DNA of 64,000 nucleotides from Chryseobacterium mucoviscidosis (lineage in GTDB: Bacteria; Bacteroidota; Bacteroidia; Flavobacteriales; Weeksellaceae). Positions within the stretch are counted from its first letter, which is position 1; the number at the start of each line of letters is the position of its first letter. A program made the translations under genes and the position numbers. Positions 8,862 to 16,671 of this stretch are shown piece after piece. The stretch covers positions 1 to 64,000 of the forward strand of contig NZ_MVAG01000071.1 of NCBI RefSeq assembly GCF_002177115.1, given 5' to 3'. The notes beneath the pieces are model-generated. The model saw nothing but the letters and a program-made list of their open reading frames with translations. It did not search any database and was not told where the DNA came from.

Positions 8862-8882
8862 TAACATTAAATTTTTAAGAAG

Positions 8883-9764
8883 ATGGGAATCAATTTAAAG
8901 CCTATAGATATTGTAGATGATATTACTCAGGAAGAATTCATTGAAAAGTATCTGAAGCCGAGAAAACCTGTTGTCATTAAGAACATGGCAAGAAAATGGC
9001 CAGCGTACCAGAAATGGACTATGGAATACATGAAAGAAGTAGTAGGCGATGTGGAAGTTCCGTTGTACGACAGTTCGAAAGCAGATCCTGCAGCTCCCAT
9101 TAATGCTTCTGCAGCCAAAATGAAATTCGGAGATTATATAGATCTTATCCAGAGAGAACCTACCGATCTTAGAATTTTCCTTTTTGACCCGATAAAATTT
9201 GCCCCGAAACTTCTTGAAGATTATATTTCTCCTAAAGAATTAATGGGAGGATTTCTGGACAAATATCCCAATATGTTTTTCGGAGGTAAAGGTTCTGTAA
9301 CGTTCCTGCATTTCGATATTGATATGGCGCATATTTTCCACACGCACTTCAACGGAAGAAAGCATATTCTTCTTTTCGATTATAAATGGAAAGAGAGACT
9401 TTACCAGATTCCTTATGCAACGTATGCGCTGGAAGATTATGATATTGAAAATCCTGATTTTACAAAATTCCCTGCCTTAGACGGTGTAGAAGGTATTGAA
9501 TGTTATCTTGAACACGGAGACACTTTGTTTATGCCAACCGGATGGTGGCACTGGATGAAATATCTGGACGGAAGTTTTTCTATTTCCCTGAGAGCTTGGG
9601 ACAAATCCTGGGCGGTGAAGGCACATTCTTTATGGAATCTTACGGTGCAGCGTAAATTTGATGACATCATGAAGAAGAACTTCAAGAAAAAATACATGGA
9701 CTGGAAAGAAAAAGTGGCTGTAAAAAGAGCAGAAATTGCTTTGAAAAGAGGCTTACCAAGATAA
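8883..9764 (+). CDS. cupin-like (JmjC-type) Fe(II)/2-oxoglutarate oxygenase family protein
   Basis: A 293-residue cytoplasmic protein of the cupin_8/JmjC-like class, whose characterised members hydroxylate protein or tRNA residues using Fe(II) and 2-oxoglutarate. The metal-binding HxD is seen as H143 and D145 (FLHFDID), followed by FNGRKHILLF; the distal histidine is likely H223 in PTGWWHWM. All three candidate iron ligands are present, so it should be active. The substrate cannot be read from sequence. It is a single-gene unit with its own promoter box and a strong terminator. Confidence 0.88.
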   Translation: MGINLKPIDIVDDITQEEFIEKYLKPRKPVVIKNMARKWPAYQKWTMEYMKEVVGDVEVPLYDSSKADPAAPINASAAKMKFGDYIDLIQREPTDLRIFLFDPIKFAPKLLEDYISPKELMGGFLDKYPNMFFGGKGSVTFLHFDIDMAHIFHTHFNGRKHILLFDYKWKERLYQIPYATYALEDYDIENPDFTKFPALDGVEGIECYLEHGDTLFMPTGWWHWMKYLDGSFSISLRAWDKSWAVKAHSLWNLTVQRKFDDIMKKNFKKKYMDWKEKVAVKRAEIALKRGLPR

Positions 9765-9797
9765 AAAAAAGACGTTTCGGCTGAAACGTCTTTTTTA
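9765..9797 (+). terminator. terminator after the cupin-like gene
   Basis: The stem AAAAGACGTTTC / GAAACGTCTTTT has a 4-base loop (GGCT) and T- and A-runs on both sides, so it can serve this gene and the leftward gene at 9808. Confidence 0.88.
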
Positions 9798-9807
9798 TTG
9801 ATTAAAA

Positions 9808-10086
9808 TTACCTGATTATTTTCTCAATATTTCCTTTTGCACAGTTAAAAGCTTCTTCTGCTTCTTCGTAAAATATCTTCATTGAGATCTCAAACCCGCT
9901 TGCCATAAAAAAGGTAACGTGACCTTCAATATTGTAGCTCAAAAAGCCAATATGGTTTACATTAATTACCAATGGCTGCCCCATAACCTTTGCTCCTTCC
10001 AGTGCATTGGGCTTTTTAACATGGATAACGCTCGACGCTTTAACATAAATCAAACCGTCTGATGTTGTTTTAATTATATAAGCCAT
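9808..10086 (-). CDS. conserved small protein of unknown function
   Basis: A 92-residue protein without signal peptide or membrane segment. It begins MAYIIKTTSDGLIYVKASSV and reads as mainly beta-strands in the first 65 residues with a C-terminal helix (YEEAEEAFNCAKGNIEKIIR). The composition is like neighbouring real genes and the stop lies next to a shared terminator, which supports it being expressed. Function was not recognised. Confidence 0.6.
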   Translation of the reverse strand: MAYIIKTTSDGLIYVKASSVIHVKKPNALEGAKVMGQPLVINVNHIGFLSYNIEGHVTFFMASGFEISMKIFYEEAEEAFNCAKGNIEKIIR

Positions 10087-10419
10087 GAACTATTTTTCTG
10101 TAAAGGTATCAAATAAAACCACATGAAAAAATCCCCGGAATAACCAGGGATTTAGTCAAAAGTATTAATATTTATAGTGATTGGTGTTTTTCCTGTAATT
10201 AGTGATAAAAAATATTCCCGAATTGCTCCGGGAAATATTTAAGATCCCTTATTTGTTAATTTTTTAATAGTTGCAATTAGGTATTCAACTACTATGCCAA
10301 GAATAAGAAATAACTGAAAAAAAATATTTTTTTTGTTTTTGATACCTCATTAGAAGATTTACCCTAAAACCGGCATATTTTTAGATTAGCTCACTGTAAC
10401 ACACCAAAAATATACATAT
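10087..10419. other. intergenic region with two hairpins
   Basis: No gene recognised. Two stems stand out: 10129-10153 (AAATCCC / GGGATTT) and 10209-10240 (AAATATTCCCG / CGGGAAATATTT with one bulge). Neither lies downstream of an annotated gene end, because the flanking genes point away from this stretch. A short unannotated transcript is possible. Confidence 0.5.
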
Positions 10420-10584
10420 ATGAAAGCAACTGCACAATCTGAGAACATCAACTCTCACTTCAACAGGGAAGTTGAACGTCAAAAGGCTCTTAAAGCTCTG
10501 GAAAAAGCAAAAAGCATTAAAAGAAAAGTTGTTTTTCTTCCGCAGGGAGCAACAGGGAATCTAAATTACAGAGATTCATTCTAA
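10420..10584 (+). CDS. small basic protein of unknown function (54 aa)
   Basis: The frame ATG at 10420 to TAA at 10584 encodes 54 residues: a charged helix (residues 10-35, NREVERQKALKALEKAKSIK) followed by KRKVVFLPQGATGNLNYRDS. It is followed after 15 bases by a good terminator, and its codon use resembles neighbouring genes, which argues for a real gene despite its size. No membrane segment or signal peptide. Function unknown. Confidence 0.6.
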   Translation: MKATAQSENINSHFNREVERQKALKALEKAKSIKRKVVFLPQGATGNLNYRDSF

Positions 10585-10599
10585 GTTTACTATCAAAAA

Positions 10600-10628
10600 A
10601 ATAAGCTGCAGAAATTCTGCAGCTTATT
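10600..10628. terminator. bidirectional terminator
   Basis: The stem AATAAGCTGCAG / CTGCAGCTTATT has flanking A and T runs. It serves the 54-residue gene on the plus strand and the serine hydrolase on the minus strand. Confidence 0.85.
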
Positions 10629-10630
10629 TT

Positions 10631-11761
10631 TTATACCAGTTTAGTAAGTTCTTCTGCCAAAAGCTTTACCTGAAGCGGTCTTTTCTTTTTATCAACATCC
10701 AGTCTGTTGTAAAAACCGGTTTTCACGATCACCATATTTTTTTCGGGAACCATGATAATGAACTGCCCTAAAAAGCCGTAAAAAAATCTGTATTGATGAT
10801 CACTTTCGTCATCTGCCCAAATAGTGTAGCAAAATGCATCGTTCTCTTTTGTGGGCGATAAAAGTTTTTCACAATATTCTTTACTGATGAGCTGTTTTCC
10901 TTCCCACTCTCCTTTCTGCATGATAAGCTGTCCGATTTTTGCGAAATCTCTTGGTATTGCATGGATACAGCAGAACGCTTTTTCAACGCCTTTTTCGTCG
11001 ATGCTCCATTTTGCAGGTAATTCCATACCTAAAGGCTGCCATATTTTTTCTGAAAGATAAACTGCAAGATCTTTTCCCGTTGCTTCTCTTAAGGCAAGTC
11101 CTAATAATTGCGCAGCAACACTTTGATATTCATACTTTTCGCCCGGCATTTCCTTGAACCCAATTCCGAAAGCCTGTTCCGCAAGATCGTCTACAAAATA
11201 CTGTCTGGAATTCTCTGCAAAAGGATGATGGTATTCTTCTTCCCAATCCAATCCCGCCTGCATCGTCATTAAATGTTTAAAAGTGAGATGTTTTCCGAAA
11301 CGGCTGTTTTGGTATTGTGGAAAAACGGTGGAAATCAACTGGTTTTCAGATTCAATATATCCGTCATCAATCGCGCAACCCGTTAAGATTGAAAGAACGC
11401 CTTTCGCCATTGAAAAGGAATTCATTAAAGAAGAAGCATCATGATCTTTCCAGTATTCTTCGTGCAGGAGTTTTCCGTCGTGAATTACCAGAAGAGAAGA
11501 TGCTCTTGTCTTTTTTAGCTCTTCCAGAACCCGTTCCGACAATTCTTTTTTATTGTAATTCCTGTCTTTTTTCCAGCGTTTCGGATGTCTGTTGTGAATA
11601 ACCCGGGAAGGAAATTTTTCCTCATCGTCTATTGAAGGAGTAAAAGGTCCTTTTTTTAAGTTGATCGCTAAAGCTTTAAAAATATATCCGTATCCCGAAA
11701 GGAGAACCACAGCAACAAATGCTGAAATTCCTGCGATACCTGCGGTTAGAAGTTTCCTCAT
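10631..11761 (-). CDS. serine hydrolase of the beta-lactamase/class C family
   Basis: A membrane-anchored serine hydrolase related to class C beta-lactamases and penicillin-binding esterases. Starting at the ATG at 11761 it has an N-terminal membrane segment (residues 5-28), then a soluble domain with the nucleophile motif SMAK (S117, K120) and a YQS motif in place of YxN near residue 218. I prefer this start over one 15 codons upstream because the membrane segment then begins at residue 5. The substrate is unknown; no beta-lactam resistance role should be assumed. Confidence 0.82.
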   Translation of the reverse strand: MRKLLTAGIAGISAFVAVVLLSGYGYIFKALAINLKKGPFTPSIDDEEKFPSRVIHNRHPKRWKKDRNYNKKELSERVLEELKKTRASSLLVIHDGKLLHEEYWKDHDASSLMNSFSMAKGVLSILTGCAIDDGYIESENQLISTVFPQYQNSRFGKHLTFKHLMTMQAGLDWEEEYHHPFAENSRQYFVDDLAEQAFGIGFKEMPGEKYEYQSVAAQLLGLALREATGKDLAVYLSEKIWQPLGMELPAKWSIDEKGVEKAFCCIHAIPRDFAKIGQLIMQKGEWEGKQLISKEYCEKLLSPTKENDAFCYTIWADDESDHQYRFFYGFLGQFIIMVPEKNMVIVKTGFYNRLDVDKKKRPLQVKLLAEELTKLV

Positions 11762-11844
11762 AGTAAGTTTGAAAAATTGATGTTCAGATAAAATCTTAAT
11801 TATCAACCATTCAAAGTATATGCCGCCAATTTTATCGTTGGATT

Positions 11845-12249
11845 TTATTGTGCTGAACTGTTAACAAGCAATTCTTCCATATTTCGGGTGACTTCATTGC
11901 AGGAAAAACAGGCTTCTTTGCCGTCCTGAGAAAACCATCTGCACTGCGAACGGATCGGGCAAAAGCTAAGTTCAGTATTTTTTGGAAAATTCAGATCCTG
12001 AACTTTTTTGGATAAAGAACATCTTGATTCCTCATGATTCCATTGTCCGCATCCTTTTTCTACACATTTTCCGGTGAAACGGAATCGCTGCTCAAGGTTT
12101 TCATTCTGTTCAATAAAATCTTCTGTGACGGTAAGAGGGGTTATAAACTGTACTTTTCCGTCTTTATTGACGACTCCGAAAAGCTGCGCCCCAACTTTTC
12201 CAACGTAGCTGGGACACATCTTTTTTGAAGAGTTAAAACTAGCCTCCAT
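11845..12249 (-). CDS. Cys-rich protein of unknown function
   Basis: A 134-residue soluble protein with nine cysteines in spaced groups: KMCPS, GKCVEKGCGQWNHEESRC, SFCPIRSQCRW and ACFSC. The spacing resembles metal- or Fe-S-binding proteins, but I do not recognise the family. Its start overlaps the end of the 93-residue gene upstream by 11 bases, so the two are coupled. Confidence 0.55.
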   Translation of the reverse strand: MEASFNSSKKMCPSYVGKVGAQLFGVVNKDGKVQFITPLTVTEDFIEQNENLEQRFRFTGKCVEKGCGQWNHEESRCSLSKKVQDLNFPKNTELSFCPIRSQCRWFSQDGKEACFSCNEVTRNMEELLVNSSAQ

Positions 12250-12520
12250 AAGCTTTTATCTGATTATGGATTTCTGTAACCTGCTTGGTAAGATCGATTC
12301 CCGGCTTGAAAATAATGATTCCCCAAGGAAACCAGTCTTTCACCTTTAAGGGTTTAGTAAGTTCTCTGAAATTTCTGTGTGCTCCGAAAGCCTGAGTGTT
12401 GTCTACTTTGGACAGTTCGGAAAGCACTACATTCTGAATTCCTCTGTCGATGTTTTTTAGCTGTTCGTCGGTAAGGTCTACGCCTTCCAGTGAAACGAAA
12501 AATTGCTTTTTAGTTGCCAT
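12239..12520 (-). CDS. small protein of unknown function
   Basis: A 93-residue product starting MATKKQFFVSLEGVDLTDEQ. The longer frame to 12592 would add 24 residues of untypical sequence, so the internal ATG at 12520 was chosen. It has helical and beta segments and no export signal. It overlaps the Cys-rich gene downstream by 11 bases, suggesting co-translation. The family was not recognised. Confidence 0.6.
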   Translation of the reverse strand: MATKKQFFVSLEGVDLTDEQLKNIDRGIQNVVLSELSKVDNTQAFGAHRNFRELTKPLKVKDWFPWGIIIFKPGIDLTKQVTEIHNQIKAYGG

Positions 12521-12655
12521 AAGTGTTGGTTTTATTGGTTTTAGTAAAGCAAATTTCGTCTGATAAAAATTAAATTCTATCAGTAAAAACAACAGTTCCG
12601 TATGTGAAAAATACGGAAATTAAATACTGATTATCAACAAATTAAATTCAAAAGC

Positions 12656-14380
12656 TTATAAGATTCTGTAAATCGGATATTGTCTGAATTTTTTTTCTTC
12701 GAAGTAAGGAGAATTTCTGTAGATCCAGTCGAGCTGGGCAGTTCCGTCGTCGGCAAATTTTTTGTCGGCTGCTTTTTTAGCTTCGAATTTCTGTTTTAAA
12801 TCTTTATCTTTTTTCAGTAATTCTGCGGCGGTATCTTCGAAAATGTAAGCAGAATAGTATTCTTTCTGGGCTAAAATCCCGTCGAAGAAATTCCAGTTGA
12901 AAAAGGAATCCAGTGCTTCCGGTTCAAGGGTTTCAATGATGTATTTTACCCCTTCCTGATCGGTCGGAACCATGTAATCCCCTGCTGAAAAAGTTATCTT
13001 TTTATTCGCTTTATCTACGGTTGTTTCAAAATGGAGATAATGACCTTCATATGGATTTTTCACGGTTTTAAAATCATTGATTCTGTAAGACTCCACCGCA
13101 ATCGTACTGTCTTTCTGAATCGGCTTCATCTGAATTTTATTTCTTTTAAATTCCTCAATAACACGGTATTGCGACTGTGGAATGATATAATATTTCGGAA
13201 TGGTGATATAACCTGTAGGAACTGCGGTTGTAAACAGCCTGATGTTTTTCGTGAAGGGTTTGCTTCTGTCGTAATAAAGTCTCGGTTTTCCGGAAATTTC
13301 ACTGGGTTTGTATTTTCCCTCAAAACCTTTGAAATCCATCGTTGTATATTTTGCAGAATCTATTTTCCAGCGGATTCCGTACTGTTTTCCGGCTTGGTAC
13401 TGTTTTAAATTTTCAATTCTGAGTTGTTTTATTTTCTGATAATCCTGATCTAAATTCTGAAGGTTCACCAACATATATTTGTACGTTGCATCCACTCTTT
13501 TGTCGTAAGGTTTCAGCATATGCGTTTCAGGAACGGTTCCCAAGGAATTGAACAGCGAAGTATATCCTGTAGAATATCTCGGAGAATCTTCAAAAGAAGC
13601 AAAGCCAACTTCCGGAATATCGCCATGAATATTAACGTAAGGCGTACTTTCGTAACCCAGTTTTTTTAAGTCGCTTAAATTTTTCGCCTGATAGCTGTTA
13701 TAAAAATATTCGCCCAAAATATTTCCCAGACGTTCTTTAAAGGTAGAAATATAAGTAAATGTATATTGATAATCTGCTCCGTTACTTACGTGATTGTCAA
13801 TGAAAATATCGGGTTTCAGCCACTGATAAATTTCCTGAAAACTTCTGGCATTTTTAGTATCAGCTTTAATGAAATCTCTGTTCAAATCATAATTTCTGGC
13901 ATTTCCTCTGAAACCATACTGTTCCGGACCATTCTGGTTGGCTCTGGAAAACGATCCGCGATTGAGCATTCCGCTTACGTTATACGCTGAAATGGCTGCG
14001 ACAATGAAATTCTGTGGTGTTTTGATTTTCTGAGTTGCCAGATCTTTCATCAGCATCATGGTGGCATCGATTCCGTCCGGTTCGCCGGGATGAATTCCGT
14101 TATTGATGAACAAAACGGCTTTGTTTTTTCTCAATTTATCAAGGTCTTTTTCGGGAAAAGGGTTATAAATGACCACATAAATTGCTTTTCCATTATCGTC
14201 TTCTCCTTTTTTAAGATACTGAATGGTGTTGAAATTTTTAGCTAAATTCTGATAATAGCTGTTCATTTCATCATAAGTTACGGTCTGATTTCCATTTCCT
14301 TTTTCAAAAGGGGTCTGAAATTGATTCTGGGCAAAAAGAAATGAAGAAGTAAGCAACAGGAAAAGATATTTCAGTTTCAT
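12656..14380 (-). CDS. M14-family zinc carboxypeptidase, secreted
   Basis: A 574-residue exported metallopeptidase with signal peptide (LFLLLTSSFLFAQ). The zinc site of M14 peptidases is seen as H97-x-x-E100 in NGIHPGEPDG and H197 in FIDNHVSNG; the substrate-carboxylate region RNYDLNRDF follows the family pattern near residues 162-170. The second half (residues about 330-574) has no recognised domain. It probably acts in the periplasm or outside the cell on peptides or proteins. It is a single-gene unit. Confidence 0.88.
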   Translation of the reverse strand: MKLKYLFLLLTSSFLFAQNQFQTPFEKGNGNQTVTYDEMNSYYQNLAKNFNTIQYLKKGEDDNGKAIYVVIYNPFPEKDLDKLRKNKAVLFINNGIHPGEPDGIDATMMLMKDLATQKIKTPQNFIVAAISAYNVSGMLNRGSFSRANQNGPEQYGFRGNARNYDLNRDFIKADTKNARSFQEIYQWLKPDIFIDNHVSNGADYQYTFTYISTFKERLGNILGEYFYNSYQAKNLSDLKKLGYESTPYVNIHGDIPEVGFASFEDSPRYSTGYTSLFNSLGTVPETHMLKPYDKRVDATYKYMLVNLQNLDQDYQKIKQLRIENLKQYQAGKQYGIRWKIDSAKYTTMDFKGFEGKYKPSEISGKPRLYYDRSKPFTKNIRLFTTAVPTGYITIPKYYIIPQSQYRVIEEFKRNKIQMKPIQKDSTIAVESYRINDFKTVKNPYEGHYLHFETTVDKANKKITFSAGDYMVPTDQEGVKYIIETLEPEALDSFFNWNFFDGILAQKEYYSAYIFEDTAAELLKKDKDLKQKFEAKKAADKKFADDGTAQLDWIYRNSPYFEEKKFRQYPIYRIL

Positions 14381-14585
14381 TGAGTGGTATTTTGGGCTTT
14401 AAAATTACTTAAAGTTTGTGAAACTGATTGTTCGCTTTTGTTCGGAAAGCTTATTATTCAGAACGGATTTACTCTATCGCAATTCTTTTTGTAAAAATAA
14501 TACGTTTGAAATGATTTTTATTTATTGATATTATTGATGAAGATCGTTTTTGATTAGATTTATATTTTTAATTTTTTAACAAAAA

Positions 14586-14614
14586 ACCCCTAAAAATTTG
14601 ATGCTTTTAGGAGT
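14586..14614 (-). terminator. terminator after the KGG-leader peptide gene
   Basis: A 10-bp stem with one G-T pair (ACTCCTAAAA with TTTTAGGGGT) lies 17 bases after the stop at 14631; a T-run follows on the minus strand. Confidence 0.75.
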
Positions 14615-14630
14615 TTTATATCTTTTTTAA

Positions 14631-14825
14631 TTAAAGAGCATACCAGCGTCCGCATTTATTAACGCAAAATGGGTCTAGGTCAGGATTATTACCAGCAGCT
14701 TGAAGACAAGCTGCTTCAGTAGTATAATACGGACGACCTGAACTCCACCAAGATGCACATTCTGGTGTGATTCCTCCTTTAACAGATTTTAATTTTTCTC
14801 TAGAAATTTTCTTTAAATTTTTCAT
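14631..14825 (-). CDS. bacteriocin-like peptide with double-glycine leader
   Basis: A 64-residue peptide with leader MKNLKKISREKLKSVKGG, the double-glycine type cut by C39-peptidase ABC exporters. The core of about 46 residues has four cysteines (PECASWW, AACLQA, PFCVNKCGRW) and an aromatic patch. Such short KGG peptides are frequent in Chryseobacterium-like genomes and are annotated bacteriocin-like; activity is mostly untested. No exporter, modification enzyme or immunity gene is adjacent, so secretion would depend on a machinery elsewhere. It has its own terminator. Confidence 0.72.
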   Translation of the reverse strand: MKNLKKISREKLKSVKGGITPECASWWSSGRPYYTTEAACLQAAGNNPDLDPFCVNKCGRWYAL

Positions 14826-14954
14826 AATGATTTTGTTTAGTTTTTTCCTACTCTACACGTTTTTCGGATACCCCGTATTTAATACACTAATATATGAAAT
14901 ATTCGATATAAAAAATATTTTTTTTAATTATATTAATTTCTCAGTTGATTATTA

Positions 14955-15041
14955 CTATTGTGAAATAAGCTTAACACTCAAAAAATCAGTCAACAAGACT
15001 TTATTTTGGGAAAGAGAGAAGATAATTCCGTCTTCATACAT
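14955..15041 (-). pseudogene. degenerate 3' remnant of a kptA-like gene
   Basis: Read on the minus strand the segment gives MYEDGIIFSLSQNKVLLTD, then FLSVKLISQ and a stop. It lines up with the end of the intact KptA (MHEDGIVFYLSENKVWLTD, then FVDAEYISK and a stop) without gaps, including the stop position. Upstream of this the similarity fades and an in-frame TAA occurs. It is the leftover of a second kptA copy, about 1.2 kb downstream of the functional one. Confidence 0.72.
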
Positions 15042-15149
15042 TTATTTATCCCAAAAGTCTTATTTAGAAAACCTATTGCTAATTTTACATTCTAAATGAC
15101 TTTGCTCCTGCCGATTTTGCTGATGGCGCTGATTCTAAGTATCAAAAAA

Positions 15150-15175
15150 AAATCTTCCCAATTTAGAGAAGATAT
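15150..15175 (-). terminator. terminator of the NAD/ADP-ribose gene run
   Basis: A short stem (ATCTTC / GAAGAT) directly after the phosphoesterase stop, with an A-run on the plus strand (15144-15152) giving a leftward T-run. Confidence 0.55.
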
Positions 15176-15931
15176 TTAGCGGTTTTTGGGTTTTACAGTA
15201 TCGTTATTTCTGCCCTTTTCATCGGGATATAATGACGGAAGGGAATCGCTTTGCCAGAATTCTTTGGAATCGACATCCATGATTGTTAATGCTCCGGTGA
15301 ATGCGGCTCCTGTATCTAAATTCCAGACATTGGCTTTGTTGATGGGTTGTTTACTCCCCAAATGCAGCGTTGGTGTATGACCGATGAAAATTTCATGGTA
15401 TAAAAGCAGCCTTTTCGGATAAAATTCTGAGTCTTTTGCCAAGGTTTTATCCATTGCAACGGCTGTTTCCCACAATGTTCTGTCCCAGCGGTAATTGCTG
15501 GAATACACTTCTTTTTCGGGACCGTGCATGGACGAATAGCCTGCGTGAATAAACAGTCGGTTTTTATCGTCGACATAATAGTTTTTCATCCGCTGGAAAA
15601 ACTCAAGATGAACTTCAATTTCTTCCAAAGAGAAATCTGAATAGCTTTCTACCGTACTTTTTCCGCCATTGAAAAGCCATACATCTTCACTTTTCCCGAA
15701 AGCAAGCCAGTCTTCCGTCCATGCATCATGATTTCCTTTAATGAAAATACATTCCTGCTTTTCGGCAAGTTCAATTAAAAACTGAATGATCTGCGAAGAT
15801 TCGCTCCAGCCATCGACATAATCTCCAAGAAAAATCAAGTTGTCGTTTTCTGTAACAGCGGCTCTGTCCAAAACCTGTGTCAATGCTTTGAATCCTCCGT
15901 GAATGTCGCCTATTGCTAATGTTCTTTTCAT
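15176..15931 (-). CDS. calcineurin-like metallophosphoesterase
   Basis: A 251-residue cytoplasmic phosphatase of the PPP/ApaH-like group. The di-metal motifs appear in order: GDIHG (residue 8 on), GDYVDGW (near 36-42), GNHD (near 66-69) and a later H-rich segment FIGHTP. Relatives dephosphorylate proteins or cut dinucleoside polyphosphates; the substrate here is open. It is the last gene of the NAD/ADP-ribose run and overlaps the 67-residue gene upstream by 4 bases, so a role on a phosphorylated nucleotide from this pathway is plausible. Confidence 0.85.
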   Translation of the reverse strand: MKRTLAIGDIHGGFKALTQVLDRAAVTENDNLIFLGDYVDGWSESSQIIQFLIELAEKQECIFIKGNHDAWTEDWLAFGKSEDVWLFNGGKSTVESYSDFSLEEIEVHLEFFQRMKNYYVDDKNRLFIHAGYSSMHGPEKEVYSSNYRWDRTLWETAVAMDKTLAKDSEFYPKRLLLYHEIFIGHTPTLHLGSKQPINKANVWNLDTGAAFTGALTIMDVDSKEFWQSDSLPSLYPDEKGRNNDTVKPKNR

Positions 15932-16131
15932 TTAAATCTGTTGTGATAATTCGGGCAGGATTCCACAATTTCCATTGCTTCAACTAATCTGCAATTCTTA
16001 TGTTCAACAATAAAATATAAAATACGTACGGTTCCCGCTCCTTTTCCAAATAATTCATTAACTTTTTCTTTTAAATCCTCTTTATCCGGAGAAAAGTCTT
16101 TTACGGCTTCATCAAATTCCTGAGCTGTCAT
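15928..16131 (-). CDS. small protein of unknown function in the ADP-ribose operon
   Basis: A 67-residue, mostly helical protein (residues 3-45 and 47-60). It has two cysteines (KNCRL and ESCPNYH) and no signal. It overlaps kptA upstream and the phosphoesterase downstream by 4 bases each, so translation of the three is coupled and the frame is certainly real. No family is recognised; a ribosomal L7/L12-like fold was considered but cannot be supported. Confidence 0.65.
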   Translation of the reverse strand: MTAQEFDEAVKDFSPDKEDLKEKVNELFGKGAGTVRILYFIVEHKNCRLVEAMEIVESCPNYHNRFK

Positions 16132-16670
16132 TTCGAAATATATTCTGCATCCACAAAATCAGTCAGCCAGACTTTGTTTTCGGAAAGATAGAATACGATT
16201 CCATCTTCGTGCATTTTTCCTGTTTCTATGGTTAAAATGACTGGTTTTCCGTGACGCATTCCGACTTTGGTTGCGGTTTCTTTGTCCTGACTTAGATGAA
16301 CGTGCTGTCTGTTTCTCTTTTCAATTCCTTTTTCAAAGATGGATGCAAGATTGGTTTCTGCGGTTCCGTGATAAAGAAATTCCGGTGGCTGTTGTGGTTT
16401 CAGCGCCAGATCAATATCAATTGAATGTCCCTGATTTGCGCGGATTCTGGTTTTATCCTCGTTTAAAATAAAGCGTTTTTTATCGTTGGTTTCTACGACC
16501 TCATCCAATTCTTCCAGTGTGAAAGCGCGATTTTGTTTTGCACATTTTTCCTGCAGTTCTTCCACATCTGCCCATCCGTTTTCGTCTAAATTCAACCCGA
16601 TAACTTCGGGTTTGTGTCTAAGCACCAAGCTTAGGTATTTGCTTATTCTTTTTTTATGTTGTTCGTTCAT
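16128..16670 (-). CDS. kptA: RNA 2'-phosphotransferase (KptA/Tpt1)
   Basis: A 180-residue enzyme that moves a 2'-phosphate from RNA to NAD+, releasing nicotinamide and ADP-ribose 1'',2''-cyclic phosphate. Family motifs are present: LSLVLRHKPE (residues 14-23), RANQGHS near residue 77 and the NAD-binding LYHGTAE and HVHLSQD segments. It has the usual length. Its product is an ADP-ribose derivative, which links it to the macrodomain genes in the same run. Most bacteria lack the 2'-phosphate splicing substrate, so its physiological target here is unknown. Confidence 0.93.
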   Translation of the reverse strand: MNEQHKKRISKYLSLVLRHKPEVIGLNLDENGWADVEELQEKCAKQNRAFTLEELDEVVETNDKKRFILNEDKTRIRANQGHSIDIDLALKPQQPPEFLYHGTAETNLASIFEKGIEKRNRQHVHLSQDKETATKVGMRHGKPVILTIETGKMHEDGIVFYLSENKVWLTDFVDAEYISK

Positions 16671-16671
16671 T

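Larger units (their letters stand above)
8260..8882. other. 623-base AT-rich intergenic region
   Basis: No convincing gene. It contains an orphan rightward terminator (8713-8747), a perfect TATTTAG/CTAAATA dyad (8774-8788) and the promoter box of the cupin-like gene (8854-8861). A 76-codon open frame at 8550-8780 has no start context and a composition of intergenic DNA, and was not accepted. Confidence 0.6.
14826..15175. other. 350-base intergenic region with a kptA remnant
   Basis: Apart from the remnant at 14955-15041 and the terminator at 15150-15175 there is nothing recognisable. A plus-strand open frame across 14767-15099 is antisense to the peptide gene leader and has no gene-like features, so it is not called. 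Confidence 0.5.

Noticed and set aside
14767..15099. 110-codon plus-strand open frame overlapping the KGG-leader peptide gene
   Set aside because: It is antisense to the leader and to the kptA remnant, both better supported; no start context.
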